A DNA stretch of 64,000 bases from Streptomyces niger (GCF_000718305.1 NZ_JOFQ01000001.1:434001-498000), one strand, 5' to 3'; counted from the stretch's first letter, positions 1-9,332 are shown. The notes: generated by a model from the sequence alone, not told the origin. A program made the numbers and translations.

Positions 1-201
1 TCCGGCACCTGCGGCAACGGCGGCTGCCTGGCCGAGTTGTGGGGCGTACGGGGCGAGCAGTCACCACCACCGCTCGCCCCGGGCGACACCGTCACCCTCA
101 CCGTCGAGGGCCTCGGCACCGTCGCCAACACCGTGGTCCCGGGCCCCGGGCCGGTGCGCCTGCCGGCTGCCCGGCGCCGGGGCCGGGGCATCACCGGCTG
201 A
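1..201 (+). CDS. Fumarylacetoacetate hydrolase family protein (3' end only)
   Basis: Only the last 66 codons are in the window; the gene begins upstream of base 1. The fragment starts with a Gly/Cys-rich SGTCGNGGCLAELWG segment and continues into PLAPGDTVTLTVEGLGTV, the closing part of the FAH catalytic fold, which carries the GD-x-V-x-L-x-x-x-G-L-G signature. Family members hydrolyse or decarboxylate beta-diketo acids in aromatic or sugar-acid catabolism using a divalent metal; the metal ligands would lie in the missing part. It converges on the permease gene, with 17 bases between the two stop codons. The substrate cannot be told from this end. Confidence 0.8.
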   Translation, partial: SGTCGNGGCLAELWGVRGEQSPPPLAPGDTVTLTVEGLGTVANTVVPGPGPVRLPAARRRGRGITG

Positions 202-218
202 CAGCCCGGCCCCCGGCT

Positions 219-1649
219 TCAGCGCGGCGATCCGGTGTTCGTCGCCGGGTCCGTCGCGGGCTGTGCGGGTGCGCCGCCGTTCCGGACCCACAGCGGCTTC
301 CGGCGGTACGTCAGGAGGTACAGGACGGCGGCGGCGCCGGCCGCGATGAACATGCTCAGGTCGCCCGTGTGCGGGAACGCCGCCGCGAACGGGCCGGTGA
401 AGAGGGTGGAGTGCCAGAACGGCACCGAGGCCAGTACGCCGCCCGCCCAGGCGACGACGCCCCAGTGGAGCACGCGGCCCTTGTCGTACAGCTCGGCGAT
501 CCGGCCGGGGTCGCGCCGGCCGCCCAGGTAGTAGTCGAGCAGCAGGACGGTGGCGAAGGGGGCGATGAAGTAGGCGGTGAGGTTGAGGAAGACGGCGAAC
601 TTCTCCTCGGTGCCGGCCTCGCCCCAGAGGCTGATCACGTAGGCCAGTGCGCAGATGATGACGACGGCCTGGGTCCGGCTGACCGGGATCTTGAGGGTCT
701 GGACGGAGATCGCGCCGCCGTAGACGTTGAGGAAGTTCTGCGCGAGCGCGGAGAGGGTGACCGCGATCAGTGCGGGCACGGCGAACGGCCCGGCCAGCTG
801 GTGCAGTGCGGTGATGGAGTCCGCGCTCGTGGCGTGGCCGCCCACCAGGACACCCAGGATGCCGAGCCAGCAGATGGTGACGAAGTTGCCGAGGCCGGTG
901 TAGAGGGTGGTGCGCTTCACGACGTGCGGGGTGTCGGGCAGGTAGCGCGAGTAGTCCGAGGCGAAGGGCGCCCAGGCGACGAGGAAGGAGAGGAAGCCGG
1001 CGGCGAAGGTGATCCAGCCGCCGGTGGCGCCGGCGTAGCCGGCGGCGTGCGTGTCGGCCTCGAAGGTGCCGGCGCCGCGCACCAGGGCCACGACCGTGAT
1101 CAGCAGGAACAGCGGGGTGAGGACGTAGGTCAGCATCCGCTGCAGGAAGTTGATCATGTTGTAGCCGTAGATGGCAACGACGACTTCGACCAGCGTCAGC
1201 AGGAGCCCGCAGGCCCAGAACGGCAGGTGGGTCAGTTCCGCGAACGCCTTGCCGCCGAGGATGACGGTGACGGCCGCCCAGCCGACGCCGGCGAAGACGT
1301 TGATGTAGGCGACGGGCAGGAAGTTGCCGAAGAAGCCGAGCGGGCCGCGCGCCTGGATCTGCTGCGGCACGCCCAGCCGTACGCCCATCCGGGACATCAC
1401 GGCCATCAGTACGGCGCCGGCCGCTGCCCCGGCCACGATGGCGAGGACCGCGGCACCGAAGCCGATCCCGAGGCCGGCCGCGCTGAAGCCCAGGAGGATG
1501 ATCGGGAAGTTCAGTCCGGCGGCGAACCAGACGAAGAACTGGGAACTGGCTTTGCCGTGCCGTTCACTCTCGGGAATGTGGTCCACCCCGAAGGGTTCGA
1601 CCTTGGCGACCGCGCTGCCGTATACCGGCGCCGAGGCGTCGTGGGTCAT
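219..1649 (-). CDS. NCS1-family permease (cytosine/purine/hydantoin type)
   Basis: A 476-residue integral membrane protein with about 12 hydrophobic segments. The N-terminal GVDHIPESERHGKASSQFFVWFA stretch, seen here in parts, and the SDYSRYLP motif after the sixth segment are typical of nucleobase:cation symporters of the NCS1 family (CodB/PurP/HyuP/CytX-like). The ATG at 1649 was chosen over a longer reading to 1775 because an AGGAG lies seven bases upstream and family members begin close to this point. The substrate is probably a nucleobase or hydantoin, but the neighbours (FAH-type hydrolase, phytase) do not settle it. A perfect 12-bp palindrome lies just upstream of the ribosome binding site. 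Confidence 0.85.
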   Translation of the reverse strand: MTHDASAPVYGSAVAKVEPFGVDHIPESERHGKASSQFFVWFAAGLNFPIILLGFSAAGLGIGFGAAVLAIVAGAAAGAVLMAVMSRMGVRLGVPQQIQARGPLGFFGNFLPVAYINVFAGVGWAAVTVILGGKAFAELTHLPFWACGLLLTLVEVVVAIYGYNMINFLQRMLTYVLTPLFLLITVVALVRGAGTFEADTHAAGYAGATGGWITFAAGFLSFLVAWAPFASDYSRYLPDTPHVVKRTTLYTGLGNFVTICWLGILGVLVGGHATSADSITALHQLAGPFAVPALIAVTLSALAQNFLNVYGGAISVQTLKIPVSRTQAVVIICALAYVISLWGEAGTEEKFAVFLNLTAYFIAPFATVLLLDYYLGGRRDPGRIAELYDKGRVLHWGVVAWAGGVLASVPFWHSTLFTGPFAAAFPHTGDLSMFIAAGAAAVLYLLTYRRKPLWVRNGGAPAQPATDPATNTGSPR

Positions 1650-1680
1650 GCCGATGCTCCTGGGAACGGACGAAGAGGGG

Positions 1681-1692
1681 TTCTTCGAAGAA
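1681..1692. promoter_or_regulatory. Perfect 12-bp palindrome in the permease leader
   Basis: TTCTTCGAAGAA reads the same on both strands and lies 32 bases before the permease ATG. A second copy of its half, GGTTCTTCGA in the minus-strand sense, occurs near 1753-1762. A palindrome plus a half-site in a leader suggests an operator, but no regulator gene sits next to it. Confidence 0.35.
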
Positions 1693-1887
1693 AGGTGGGA
1701 AACGGGTCCGAAGGTTTCACCAGGGCAACCAGGGCAAAGGTGCCGTCTGCGAGATGTCGAAGAACCCGCCGCCACTGTAGACCAGTGGGGCGTCGTCGTG
1801 GTAATGCGCCGGAACGCCCCCGGGCCGGCGAGACCCCACGAGGCCGGTCCGGGGCGCCGGCGGCGGGGCCGGCCGGCGCCCGGTCCG

Positions 1888-3195
1888 TCAGTCGTCGAGC
1901 GCCTCGGTGACGTCGGCGAGGTCGACGTACTTGAATCCGGTGGCGGCGCGGTCGCCGTCCGCCGGGGCGTCGTGCCCGTCCTGGACGACGAGCAGGCCGT
2001 GCGGATACCGGCGGCCGAGCGGCGCGTTCAGTACGGCGGCGCCGTCGCACTCCTCGGAGCCGTCGAGCTCCGGCGAGGCGGCCGTGACCCGGAAGCCGCC
2101 CTCGTACTCGTTGTCGTCGGCCTGCTCGCGGTCGTACCCGGCGAAGGTGTCGTCGCCCTGGCTGGAGGCGAGCAGGTGGCCGTCCCCGTCCGGCTCGGTG
2201 AGCAGCGTCAGCCCCTCGACGTCGGCGGAGAGCCGGGTGCCGCCGTACCCCGGGTCGGCGCCCGGGGTGCACTCGTCGGTCTCCGGGTCGTACCGGCCGG
2301 GCACCCCGTACTCGCGCACCTTGTCGACGAGGTGCGGTGTACCGGAGAGGTCGGCCGGCAACCGCCAGATCCCGACGTCCTCCTGACCGGCGTACAGCGT
2401 GCCCGCGCCGGCCGGGTCGACGACCATGCCCTCGATCTGGGGCAGTTCGCCGGGCTCGGCGCAGGGCGTCCACGAACTGCCGTTGGGCAGGCGGAAGGTG
2501 GCGGGCAGGTCCAGCGTGCGGACCGTGCGGTAACCGACCGTGCCGTGTGCTGTGGCGGTGAGCTCCAGCAGCGCGAGGGTGGTGGTGTTGCGCCGGCTGA
2601 CGAGGGCGTAGGAGCGGCCCGTCCCGGTGTCGGTCCAGGTGGCGAGGCCGTAGGCGGTCCGCTGCTCGTTGATCTCGTGCTGGCCGTCGGAGAACACCGG
2701 CGGCGCGGCGGGGTCGGTGACGTCGGTGAGCGGCCCGCCGGGCCGGTCCCGGTCGATGCGGTACACGCGCAGGGTGTCGTGGCCGCGGTCGGTGGTCACG
2801 GCCAGGTCGGCGCGGCCGGACGGCAGCCGCAGGCCGTGCACGAGGTCGACGTTGTTGAAGCGGCCGGGGGCGTCGTCCGGGCCCGGCGCCGGTGGCGCCG
2901 GAATCGACTGCACGGGCCGCGCTTCGAGGTCGTAGACCCGCAGGCCGCCCTCCTTCGCGGTGGCGATCACCAGGCTGCGGTCGGGCGCAGCGGTGTTGCG
3001 CCAGATCGCCGGGTCGTCGGCGTCGGCGTTGCCGCCCGCTGCGTCGTCGTACAGCGTCGGGGTCTCGGCCCGTGGCGGCACGGCGGGCAGGGCGGCACCG
3101 TCGCTGCCGGCCGCCGGGGGCGCCGCCGCGGCGAGGGCGACGAGGGTCGTGCCCAGTAACAGGGTGAGCGGTCGGGCCAGCGGGGATCTGCGCAT
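1888..3195 (-). CDS. Secreted beta-propeller phytase (3-phytase)
   Basis: A 435-residue exported enzyme that removes phosphate from phytate using calcium. Residues 1-30 form a signal peptide (MRR, hydrophobic LTLLLGTTLVALAAAA, then small residues before a likely cleavage near PAAG). The mature protein shows the DADDPAIW signature at 58-65, FNNVDL near 112, and SADVEGLTLL further on, where acidic residues bind calcium in this fold. The length is near that of other actinobacterial beta-propeller phytases. The ATG at 3195 has AGGAG nine bases upstream; a longer reading to 3288 has none. It appears to be a single gene, read away from the MarR gene. Confidence 0.88.
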   Translation of the reverse strand: MRRSPLARPLTLLLGTTLVALAAAAPPAAGSDGAALPAVPPRAETPTLYDDAAGGNADADDPAIWRNTAAPDRSLVIATAKEGGLRVYDLEARPVQSIPAPPAPGPDDAPGRFNNVDLVHGLRLPSGRADLAVTTDRGHDTLRVYRIDRDRPGGPLTDVTDPAAPPVFSDGQHEINEQRTAYGLATWTDTGTGRSYALVSRRNTTTLALLELTATAHGTVGYRTVRTLDLPATFRLPNGSSWTPCAEPGELPQIEGMVVDPAGAGTLYAGQEDVGIWRLPADLSGTPHLVDKVREYGVPGRYDPETDECTPGADPGYGGTRLSADVEGLTLLTEPDGDGHLLASSQGDDTFAGYDREQADDNEYEGGFRVTAASPELDGSEECDGAAVLNAPLGRRYPHGLLVVQDGHDAPADGDRAATGFKYVDLADVTEALDD

Positions 3196-3363
3196 ACGGG
3201 CGCTCCTCAGTGGGGGGCGGATGACCTGAAGAGCCTGTGGCGTGGCGGTGTCCGCGGCGTGGCGGGGCGCGGTACGCCGTCCGATCACCGGGTGAGCGCG
3301 CGGTGAACGGCCGGGCCGGCCCCCTCGTCAAGTGCCGATTCCGGGCGCCATTCTGACGTGATG

Positions 3364-3819
3364 TCAGGGGCGCGGCCAGGGGCGGCCGCCGATGCGCTCG
3401 ATGTCGGTGTTGAAGCGCCGCAGGTAGGCGGCGAAGGCCGCGATGTCCGCCTCCGGCCAGTCCACCATGATGTCGTCGAGTATGCGGACCAGGTCCTCGC
3501 GCTCCTCGTCGAGCATCAGCGCGCCCTTGTCCGTGAGCTGGAACTTGCGGGCCATGCCCCCGGCGGGGTCGGGGATGCGTTCGACGAGTCCGGCGCGCAT
3601 CGCGGCGGCGGTCTGCCGGTTGAGGGTGGAGGCGTCGAGGCCGAAGGCGTCGCTCAGCTCGCCGATCGACATGGGCCCCTGCATGCGGATGCGGCTGAGG
3701 AGGATGTAGGCGCTGCGCTCCAGCGCACCGTCCTTGTGCCGCCCGCCCCGCTTGTTCAAGAAGGTGTGGCGGCTGAGCAGCATCTGCTCGTACTCGACCT
3801 CGTGCGTCGGCCTGACCAT
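3364..3819 (-). CDS. MarR-family transcriptional regulator
   Basis: A 151-residue winged-helix protein. The centre reads SAYILLSRI, then MSIGELSDAFGLDASTLNR for the recognition helix region, then AMRAGLVERIPDPAGGMARKF for the wing, followed by a C-terminal helix used in dimerisation. The ATG at 3819 has AGGAGG eleven bases upstream; an ATG at 3867 would add 16 Arg-rich residues with poorer spacing. It is divergent from an MFS transporter pseudogene, so it probably once controlled that exporter and may still control the monooxygenase operon behind it (inference). Candidate operators lie in the gap between them. Confidence 0.85.
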   Translation of the reverse strand: MVRPTHEVEYEQMLLSRHTFLNKRGGRHKDGALERSAYILLSRIRMQGPMSIGELSDAFGLDASTLNRQTAAAMRAGLVERIPDPAGGMARKFQLTDKGALMLDEEREDLVRILDDIMVDWPEADIAAFAAYLRRFNTDIERIGGRPWPRP

Positions 3820-3917
3820 GCGTCCCGCCGCCTCCTGCTTCCTGCTCCTGCCGCGCCGCCGACGCATCGCGCCTGTAGGTGGCTCCTTGCCGCCATTCTC
3901 TCACGAGGGTGCATCAC

Positions 3918-3949
3918 GCACACAATGTGCCCCATACATGTGACGTGTA
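3918..3949. promoter_or_regulatory. Candidate MarR operators
   Basis: GCACA-CAA-TGTGC at 3918-3930 is a perfect 5-bp inverted repeat with a three-base spacer, and TACATG-TGA-CGTGTA at about 3935-3949 is a second, imperfect dyad. Both lie in the divergent gap between the MarR gene and the MFS pseudogene, where MarR proteins usually bind. No binding evidence exists in the sequence itself. Confidence 0.4.
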
Positions 3950-4008
3950 CGATGCACATCGCTGCGAGCACAGTCGTGGTGCCGCGAACACAGTCAGGAG
4001 TCCCCGCG

Positions 4009-4882
4009 ATGGACGCCCCTCGCTCGACACCCCGCCCGCACGGCGTGGTCGCCACGCTGGCGGTCGCCGGCATCACGGCGGCGACCACGCAGACCCTGGT
4101 CACCCCCCTCCTCGCCGAACTGCCGACGATCCTGCACACCAGCGCCTCCAACGCCGCCTGGGTGATCACCGCCACGCTGGTGGTGGGCGCCGTGTGCGTC
4201 CCGGTCTTCGGCCGTCTCGGGGATCTGGTGGGCAAGCGCCGCATGCTGCTCGTGTGCGCGGTGCCGCTGGTGGCCGGTTCGGTGGTGTGCGCGCTCGCCT
4301 CCTCCGGCCACCGGCCACGGCCTGGGGCAGTCGATGCTCGCGGCGGGCCTGTGGATGGCGCCCGGCGGCATCATGATGATGCTGGTCTCCCCGCTCGGCG
4401 GGAAACTCACCGACGCGCGCGGCCCGAAGACCACCCTGGTCTGCGGCGCCCTGGTGATCGCCGCCGGCTACGGGCTGTCCATGGCGCTGCTGGGCACCGC
4501 CTGGGGCATGATGCTCTTCGCCATCGTGATCAACAGCGGTGTGGGCCTCGCCTACGGCGCCATGCCGGCGCTCATCATGAGCGCGGTCCCGCAGTCCGAG
4601 ACCGCCGCGGCCAACGGCTTCAACACGCTGATGCGCTCGCTGGGCACCTCGATCGGCGCCGCCGTGATCGGGGTGATCCTCGCGCAGCTGTCCACCACGG
4701 CGGGCGGCCACACCTTCACCTCCGAGAGCGGTTTCCGCACCGCCCTGCTCGTCGGCTGCGGAATCGCGCTGGTCGCCGTCGCGATCGCGACCGCCATACC
4801 GGCCGGGCCGCGCGCCGCTGCCGCCGGCCCGGCCACCGGGACCGCGCCCGGGCACCTCGCCTCCGCACCGCGGCACGGCTGA
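4009..4882 (+). pseudogene. MFS drug exporter (DHA2 type), internally deleted and frameshifted
   Basis: The ATG at 4009 follows AGGAG and opens a normal DHA2 transporter N-terminus of about 100 residues with the first transmembrane helices and the GRLGDLVGKRRML loop. After CALASS (about 4305) the homology jumps to the segment LGQSMLAAGLWMAPGG in another frame and continues to the stop at 4880-4882. Roughly 150-200 residues of the usual length (near 470) are missing. The join carries a tandem CGGCCAC/CGGCCAC, a possible slippage or deletion scar. The protein cannot fold as a full transporter. It sits between an intact MarR gene and the monooxygenase operon, so loss of efflux may have left that operon's promoter in place. 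Confidence 0.85.
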
Positions 4883-4969
4883 CAGACCCGTACCGCAGCA
4901 CCGCTACGGCGCCGACATCCCGTACCGCGCCGTACCGCAGCACCGCTACAGAGAGGAACAGGACCGCCG

Positions 4970-6829
4970 ATGCCCTACCCCCACACCCCGTCCGAGCCCG
5001 CTTCCGCCGACGCCGGGGAACCGGAGCTCGACCTCGACGCCCTCAAGGCGCGCTACCGGGCCGAGCGGGAGCGCCGGATCCGGCCGGAGGGCGGCCGCCA
5101 GTACCAGCCCGTCACCGGCCGGTTCGGGTATTACGACGAGGACCCGTACGCCGAGCCGGCGCCGGACCGCGCACCGCTGCGCGACAGGGTCGAGGTGCTC
5201 GTCCTCGGCGGCGGGTTCGGCGGTCTCCTCGCGGGCGCGCGACTGCGCCAGGCGGGCGTGGAGTCGATCCGGGTGGTCGAGAAGGGCGGCGACTTCGGCG
5301 GCACCTGGTACTGGAACCGGTACCCCGGCATCCACTGCGACATCGAGTCGTACATCTACCTGCCGCTGCTGGAAGAGGTCGGCTACGTCCCGAAGTGGAA
5401 GTACGCGCCGGGCGAGGAGATACGGCAGCACGCGCGGGCCATCGGGCGGACCTTCGACCTCTACCGCGACGCGGTCTTCCAGACGCAGGTGACCGGGTTG
5501 CGGTGGGCCGACGAGGCGGCCGAGTGGCTGGTGAGCACCGACCGGGACGACCTGATCAGGGCCCGGTACGTGATCACGGCCAGCGGCACGCTGAGCGAGG
5601 CGAAGCTGCCGGGCATCCCCGGGATCGAGACCTTCCGGGGGCATACCTTCCACACCAGCCGCTGGGACTACAGCTACACCGGCGGCGACGCCGACGGCGG
5701 CCTGCACAAGCTCGCCGACAAGCGGGTCGCCCTGATCGGCACGGGCGCCACCGCCATCCAGTGCGTGCCCCACCTCGGCGCGGACGCGGAGCGGCTGTAC
5801 GTGTTCCAGCGGACGCCCTCCTCGGTGGACGTCCGCGGCAACCGCCCCACCGACCCCGAGTGGGCCGCCGCCCTCTCCCCCGGCTGGACGCGGCGGCGCA
5901 GGGACAACTTCCTCGCCCTCGTCACCGGCGGCCGGGTCGAGGAGGACCTGATCGACGACGGCTGGACCAGCAGCGCCCGTCTGCAGCAGAAACTCATCCC
6001 GAGCGACAGCTACCGGGACGTGCCGCCCGAGGAGCGGGAGCGCGCCTACGAACTCGCCGACCACCAGAAGATGAACGAGATCCGGGCGCGGGTCGACGAG
6101 GTCGTCACGGACCCGAGGACGGCCGAACTGCTCAAGCCGTGGTACCGCTACATGTGCAAGCGGCCCACGTTCAGCGACAGTTACCTGCAGACCTTCAACC
6201 GGCCCAACGTCACCCTGGTGGACACCGCCGACAGCCACGGCGTGGAGCGGATCACCGAGAATGCCGTCGTGGTCGGCGGGGTCTCGTACGAGGTCGACTG
6301 CATCATCTTCGGCACCGGCTTCCAGGTCGGCGTCTCCGGCATCACCTCCGGTCGGCTGCCGGTGCACGGCAGAGGGGGCATCGCCCTGCCCGAGGCGTGG
6401 CGGGAAGGGCCGCGCACGCTGCACGGCTTCTACAGCCACGGCTTCCCCAACCTCTTCCAGCTCGGCCCGCTGCAGAACGCCAGCTCCGTGAACTACGTGC
6501 ACATCCTCGACGAGCAGGCGACCCACGTCGCCGAGGTCGTCGCCGCGGCACGCGCACGGCGGGCCCGGTACGTGGAGCCCACCGTCGAGGCCGAGGCCGC
6601 GTGGGTCGCGACGATCCGCGCGAAGGCGCCCGACCTGTACGCGTTCCAGGCCGAGTGCACCCCCGGCTACTACAACAACGAAGGCATGCCAAGGAAGCGC
6701 AGCGAGTCCTACGGGGACGGGCCGGTCGCCTTCCACTCGCTGCTCAGGGAGTGGCGCGCCAACGGCGGCCTGGACGAGGTCCTCGTCGACGCCGGGCCGG
6801 ACGGAACCGCGGAGGGGACACGAGGATGA
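4970..6829 (+). CDS. Type I Baeyer-Villiger flavin monooxygenase
   Basis: A 619-residue FAD/NADPH enzyme that would insert oxygen next to a ketone to form an ester or lactone. Two Rossmann motifs are visible, GGGFGG at 80-85 for FAD and GTGATA at 257-262 for NADPH, flanking the BVMO fingerprint FRGHTFHTSRWD at 222-233 (F-x-G-x-x-x-H-x-x-x-W-D). The 60-70 residue N-terminal extension before the first Rossmann fold is like that of the cyclopentadecanone/steroid monooxygenase branch. It is followed by an ATGA overlap with the propeller gene, so translation is probably coupled. The substrate is unknown; a cyclic or terpenoid ketone is plausible. Confidence 0.88.
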   Translation: MPYPHTPSEPASADAGEPELDLDALKARYRAERERRIRPEGGRQYQPVTGRFGYYDEDPYAEPAPDRAPLRDRVEVLVLGGGFGGLLAGARLRQAGVESIRVVEKGGDFGGTWYWNRYPGIHCDIESYIYLPLLEEVGYVPKWKYAPGEEIRQHARAIGRTFDLYRDAVFQTQVTGLRWADEAAEWLVSTDRDDLIRARYVITASGTLSEAKLPGIPGIETFRGHTFHTSRWDYSYTGGDADGGLHKLADKRVALIGTGATAIQCVPHLGADAERLYVFQRTPSSVDVRGNRPTDPEWAAALSPGWTRRRRDNFLALVTGGRVEEDLIDDGWTSSARLQQKLIPSDSYRDVPPEERERAYELADHQKMNEIRARVDEVVTDPRTAELLKPWYRYMCKRPTFSDSYLQTFNRPNVTLVDTADSHGVERITENAVVVGGVSYEVDCIIFGTGFQVGVSGITSGRLPVHGRGGIALPEAWREGPRTLHGFYSHGFPNLFQLGPLQNASSVNYVHILDEQATHVAEVVAAARARRARYVEPTVEAEAAWVATIRAKAPDLYAFQAECTPGYYNNEGMPRKRSESYGDGPVAFHSLLREWRANGGLDEVLVDAGPDGTAEGTRG

Positions 6830-8523
6830 CGGCGCGTCAGCAGAGCCGGTACGGCGGGATCGCGTCCGCACCGGCCTCGGGCGGCACGCGGTGGGACGTC
6901 CGGCGGCTCAACCTGCCCAGCCCGCTGTGGGGTTCCAACGGTGTCGCGTTCGGCCCGGACGGACGGCTGTACGCCGCGCAGTTCCTGGCGGGGCAGATCA
7001 GCGCGGTGGACCCGGCCACCGGGGACGTCGAGACGATCGTGCCGATGGACGGCCCGGTGCAGTCACCGGACGATCTCGCCTTCGGTGCCGACGGCTCGAT
7101 GTACATCACCGACCTGGTACCGGGGCGGGTGTGGCGCCGCTCCCCGCTGGGGGACTACAGCCTCGTGTCCGACGAGGTGCAGGTGCCCAACGGCATCACC
7201 TGCATCGGCGACCGGCTCTTCGTGAACGAGATGCGGATGAACGGCCGGCTGCTGGAGCTCTTCCCGGAGAGCGGTGGCCCGCCGAAGGTGCTCACCGAGG
7301 GGCTGGCCCTGGGCAACGCGATGCAGCTGGGCCCCGACGGGCACCTGTACTACCCGCACATGGTGACCGGCCAGGTCTGGCGGATACCGCCCGACGGCGG
7401 CACTCCGGAGGTGGTCGCCGAGGACGTGCACGAGCCGGTCGCGGTCCGCTTCGACCTCGGCGGCGTGCTGATGGTCCTCTCCCGGGGCCGGGCCGGCATC
7501 GTGACCCGCATCGACCTGCACGGCACGGGCTCCCGGTCCGTCGTCACCAGCGGACTCGTGGGCCTCGACAACGCGGCGTTCGACACCGAGAACCGGATGT
7601 TCGTCTCCAGCTTCGCCACCGGCGGCATCACCGAACTGCACCCCGACGGCCGGACGCGGGAGATCGTGCCGCGTGGCCTCGACGGCCCCTTCGGGGTGGC
7701 CGTCGACCCGGTCGGCACGGTGTACGCGGCCGACCACTATCGCGTGGCCGGGCCCGAGCACCGCGCGGCGGACGGCACGGACGACGTGACCACACACGTC
7801 CTGCGGCCGTTCGCGCACGGCATCGCCGCCGACGGCGGGCTGCTGCACCTCACCTCGCAGTACGGCGAGGTCACCACGTACGACCCCGAGCGCGGCAGCA
7901 CCCGCGTCCGGGCGACCGGGCTGCGGCGGCCGACGGGCATCGCCGTGCTGCCCGGCGGAGGGCTCGCCGTCGCGGAGACGGACGCCGGCCGGGTCCTGGT
8001 TCTGGAGGGCGGCGGCGAGGGGGACGAGGGAAACCACGACACCGTCACCGTGCTCGCCGAGGGGCTCGACCACCCCGTGGACGTGGCGTACGACGCTGCC
8101 GGGCGTTGCTACGTGAGCGATGAGCGGCGCGGGGCCGTACTGCGGATCGAGGCCGGGCGTACGGTCACCGTCGCGGACGGGCTCGACGCGCCGCAGGGCT
8201 TGGCCGCTCTGGGGGACGACCTCTACGTCGTGGAGACCGGCGCGCGGCAGCTGCGGGCCGTGTCGCTCACCACCGGGGAGCACCGGATCGAGGCCGCGGA
8301 GCTGCCGGTCGGGCTGCCGCCGGGCACCGGCCCCCGCACCGATCCCGCGCTGTTCACGCACGGCATGCCCGGCGCGCCACGGCAGTTCGCCGGCCTCGCC
8401 GCGGCGCCCGACGGCTCGCTGCTGCTCTCGGCCAACGGCGAGGGAACCGTCCTGCGCCTCACTCCCCACGGGGGAGCCACCGTTCACCGTGCCGGAGCCC
8501 CCGGCGGAGAGGAAACCCCATGA
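6826..8523 (+). CDS. Large SMP-30/NHL-type beta-propeller, possible lactonase
   Basis: A 565-residue protein made of repeating propeller blades with signatures such as GVAFGPDGRLYAA, DDLAFGADGSMYITD, GNAMQLGPDGHLYYP, GVAVDPVGTVYAAD, GIAVLPGGGLAVAET and VDVAYDAAGRCYVSD. At about 40-50 residues per blade this gives ten or more blades, about twice the usual single SMP-30/gluconolactonase propeller, so it may be two propellers in tandem. There is no signal peptide. It overlaps the monooxygenase stop and the SDR start by four bases each, so one message makes all three. Inference: it could open the lactone made by the monooxygenase, as SMP-30 relatives are often lactonases. Confidence 0.75.
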   Translation: MTARQQSRYGGIASAPASGGTRWDVRRLNLPSPLWGSNGVAFGPDGRLYAAQFLAGQISAVDPATGDVETIVPMDGPVQSPDDLAFGADGSMYITDLVPGRVWRRSPLGDYSLVSDEVQVPNGITCIGDRLFVNEMRMNGRLLELFPESGGPPKVLTEGLALGNAMQLGPDGHLYYPHMVTGQVWRIPPDGGTPEVVAEDVHEPVAVRFDLGGVLMVLSRGRAGIVTRIDLHGTGSRSVVTSGLVGLDNAAFDTENRMFVSSFATGGITELHPDGRTREIVPRGLDGPFGVAVDPVGTVYAADHYRVAGPEHRAADGTDDVTTHVLRPFAHGIAADGGLLHLTSQYGEVTTYDPERGSTRVRATGLRRPTGIAVLPGGGLAVAETDAGRVLVLEGGGEGDEGNHDTVTVLAEGLDHPVDVAYDAAGRCYVSDERRGAVLRIEAGRTVTVADGLDAPQGLAALGDDLYVVETGARQLRAVSLTTGEHRIEAAELPVGLPPGTGPRTDPALFTHGMPGAPRQFAGLAAAPDGSLLLSANGEGTVLRLTPHGGATVHRAGAPGGEETP

Positions 8524-9287
8524 CGAGTACAGGACTGTCGGGACGTGGTGTCGTGGTCACCGGAGCCGCGTCCGGCATCGGCCGGGCCGCGGCCCTGAAG
8601 TTCGCGGCGGAGGGCGCCCGGGTGCTGGTCGCGGACCTGAACCGGGAGGGTGCCGAGGACGTCGTCCGCGAGATCGGGAAGGCCGGTGGTACGGCGCTGG
8701 CCGTCGCCGGCGACCTCAGCGACCAGCAGGTGGTGGACGCGGTCGTCGAGCGGGCCGTGGCGGCCTTCGGCGGCCTGGACGTCCTGGTGAACAACGCCGG
8801 GATCATGGACCGGATGTCCGCGCTGGGCGAGACCGACGACGCGGAGTGGGAGCGTGTCGTACGGATCAACCTGACCGCGCCGTTCCTGCTGACGCGGGCC
8901 GCCCTGCCGCACATGCTCGACGCGGGGCGCGGGTCGATCGTCTTCACCGCGTCCGAGGCCGGTCTGCGGGGTGGCGCGGCGGGCGCGGCCTACACCGCCT
9001 CCAAGCACGGCGTGATCGGCCTGGTGAAGAGCCTCGCCGTGATGTACCGGAAGCAGGGCATACGGGCCAACGCCATAGCCCCCGGCCCCACCGCCACGAA
9101 CATCAGCGTCGATGCGGCCCCCGACGCGCACGGCCCCGCCCTCATCGGGCAGCTGATCGGCGCGAACATCGGCCGGCTGGGCAGCGCGGAGGAGCAGGCG
9201 GACGCCCTCGTCTTCCTCGCGTCCGACGCGGCGGCGTTCATCAACGGCGCCGTCCTCCCGGTGGACGACGGTTGGTCGGCGGTCTGA
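8520..9287 (+). CDS. Short-chain dehydrogenase/reductase
   Basis: A 255-residue classical SDR. It has the cofactor motif TGAASGIG at 14-21, NNAG at 91-94, catalytic Ser145, and Tyr158-x-x-x-Lys162 (YTASK). Asp39 after the second beta strand suggests a preference for NAD over NADP. It is the last gene of a three-gene coupled operon, with its ATG overlapping the preceding stop. A role in oxidising an alcohol to the ketone used by the monooxygenase, or in handling a later hydroxy acid, fits the context. A strong stem-loop follows. Confidence 0.88.
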   Translation: MTSTGLSGRGVVVTGAASGIGRAAALKFAAEGARVLVADLNREGAEDVVREIGKAGGTALAVAGDLSDQQVVDAVVERAVAAFGGLDVLVNNAGIMDRMSALGETDDAEWERVVRINLTAPFLLTRAALPHMLDAGRGSIVFTASEAGLRGGAAGAAYTASKHGVIGLVKSLAVMYRKQGIRANAIAPGPTATNISVDAAPDAHGPALIGQLIGANIGRLGSAEEQADALVFLASDAAAFINGAVLPVDDGWSAV

Positions 9288-9332
9288 CGACGGAGCCTCT
9301 GACGGGAGGACACCGCTGGACCGGAACACGCT

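Noticed and set aside
1650..1887. TPP riboswitch for a CytX-like permease
   Set aside because: No CTGAGA or the conserved pyrophosphate-binding stem is present in the minus-strand leader.
39..1910. Long plus-strand open frame opposite the permease
   Set aside because: Shadow of the minus-strand permease; composition is Arg/Gly/Glu-rich without any family motif.
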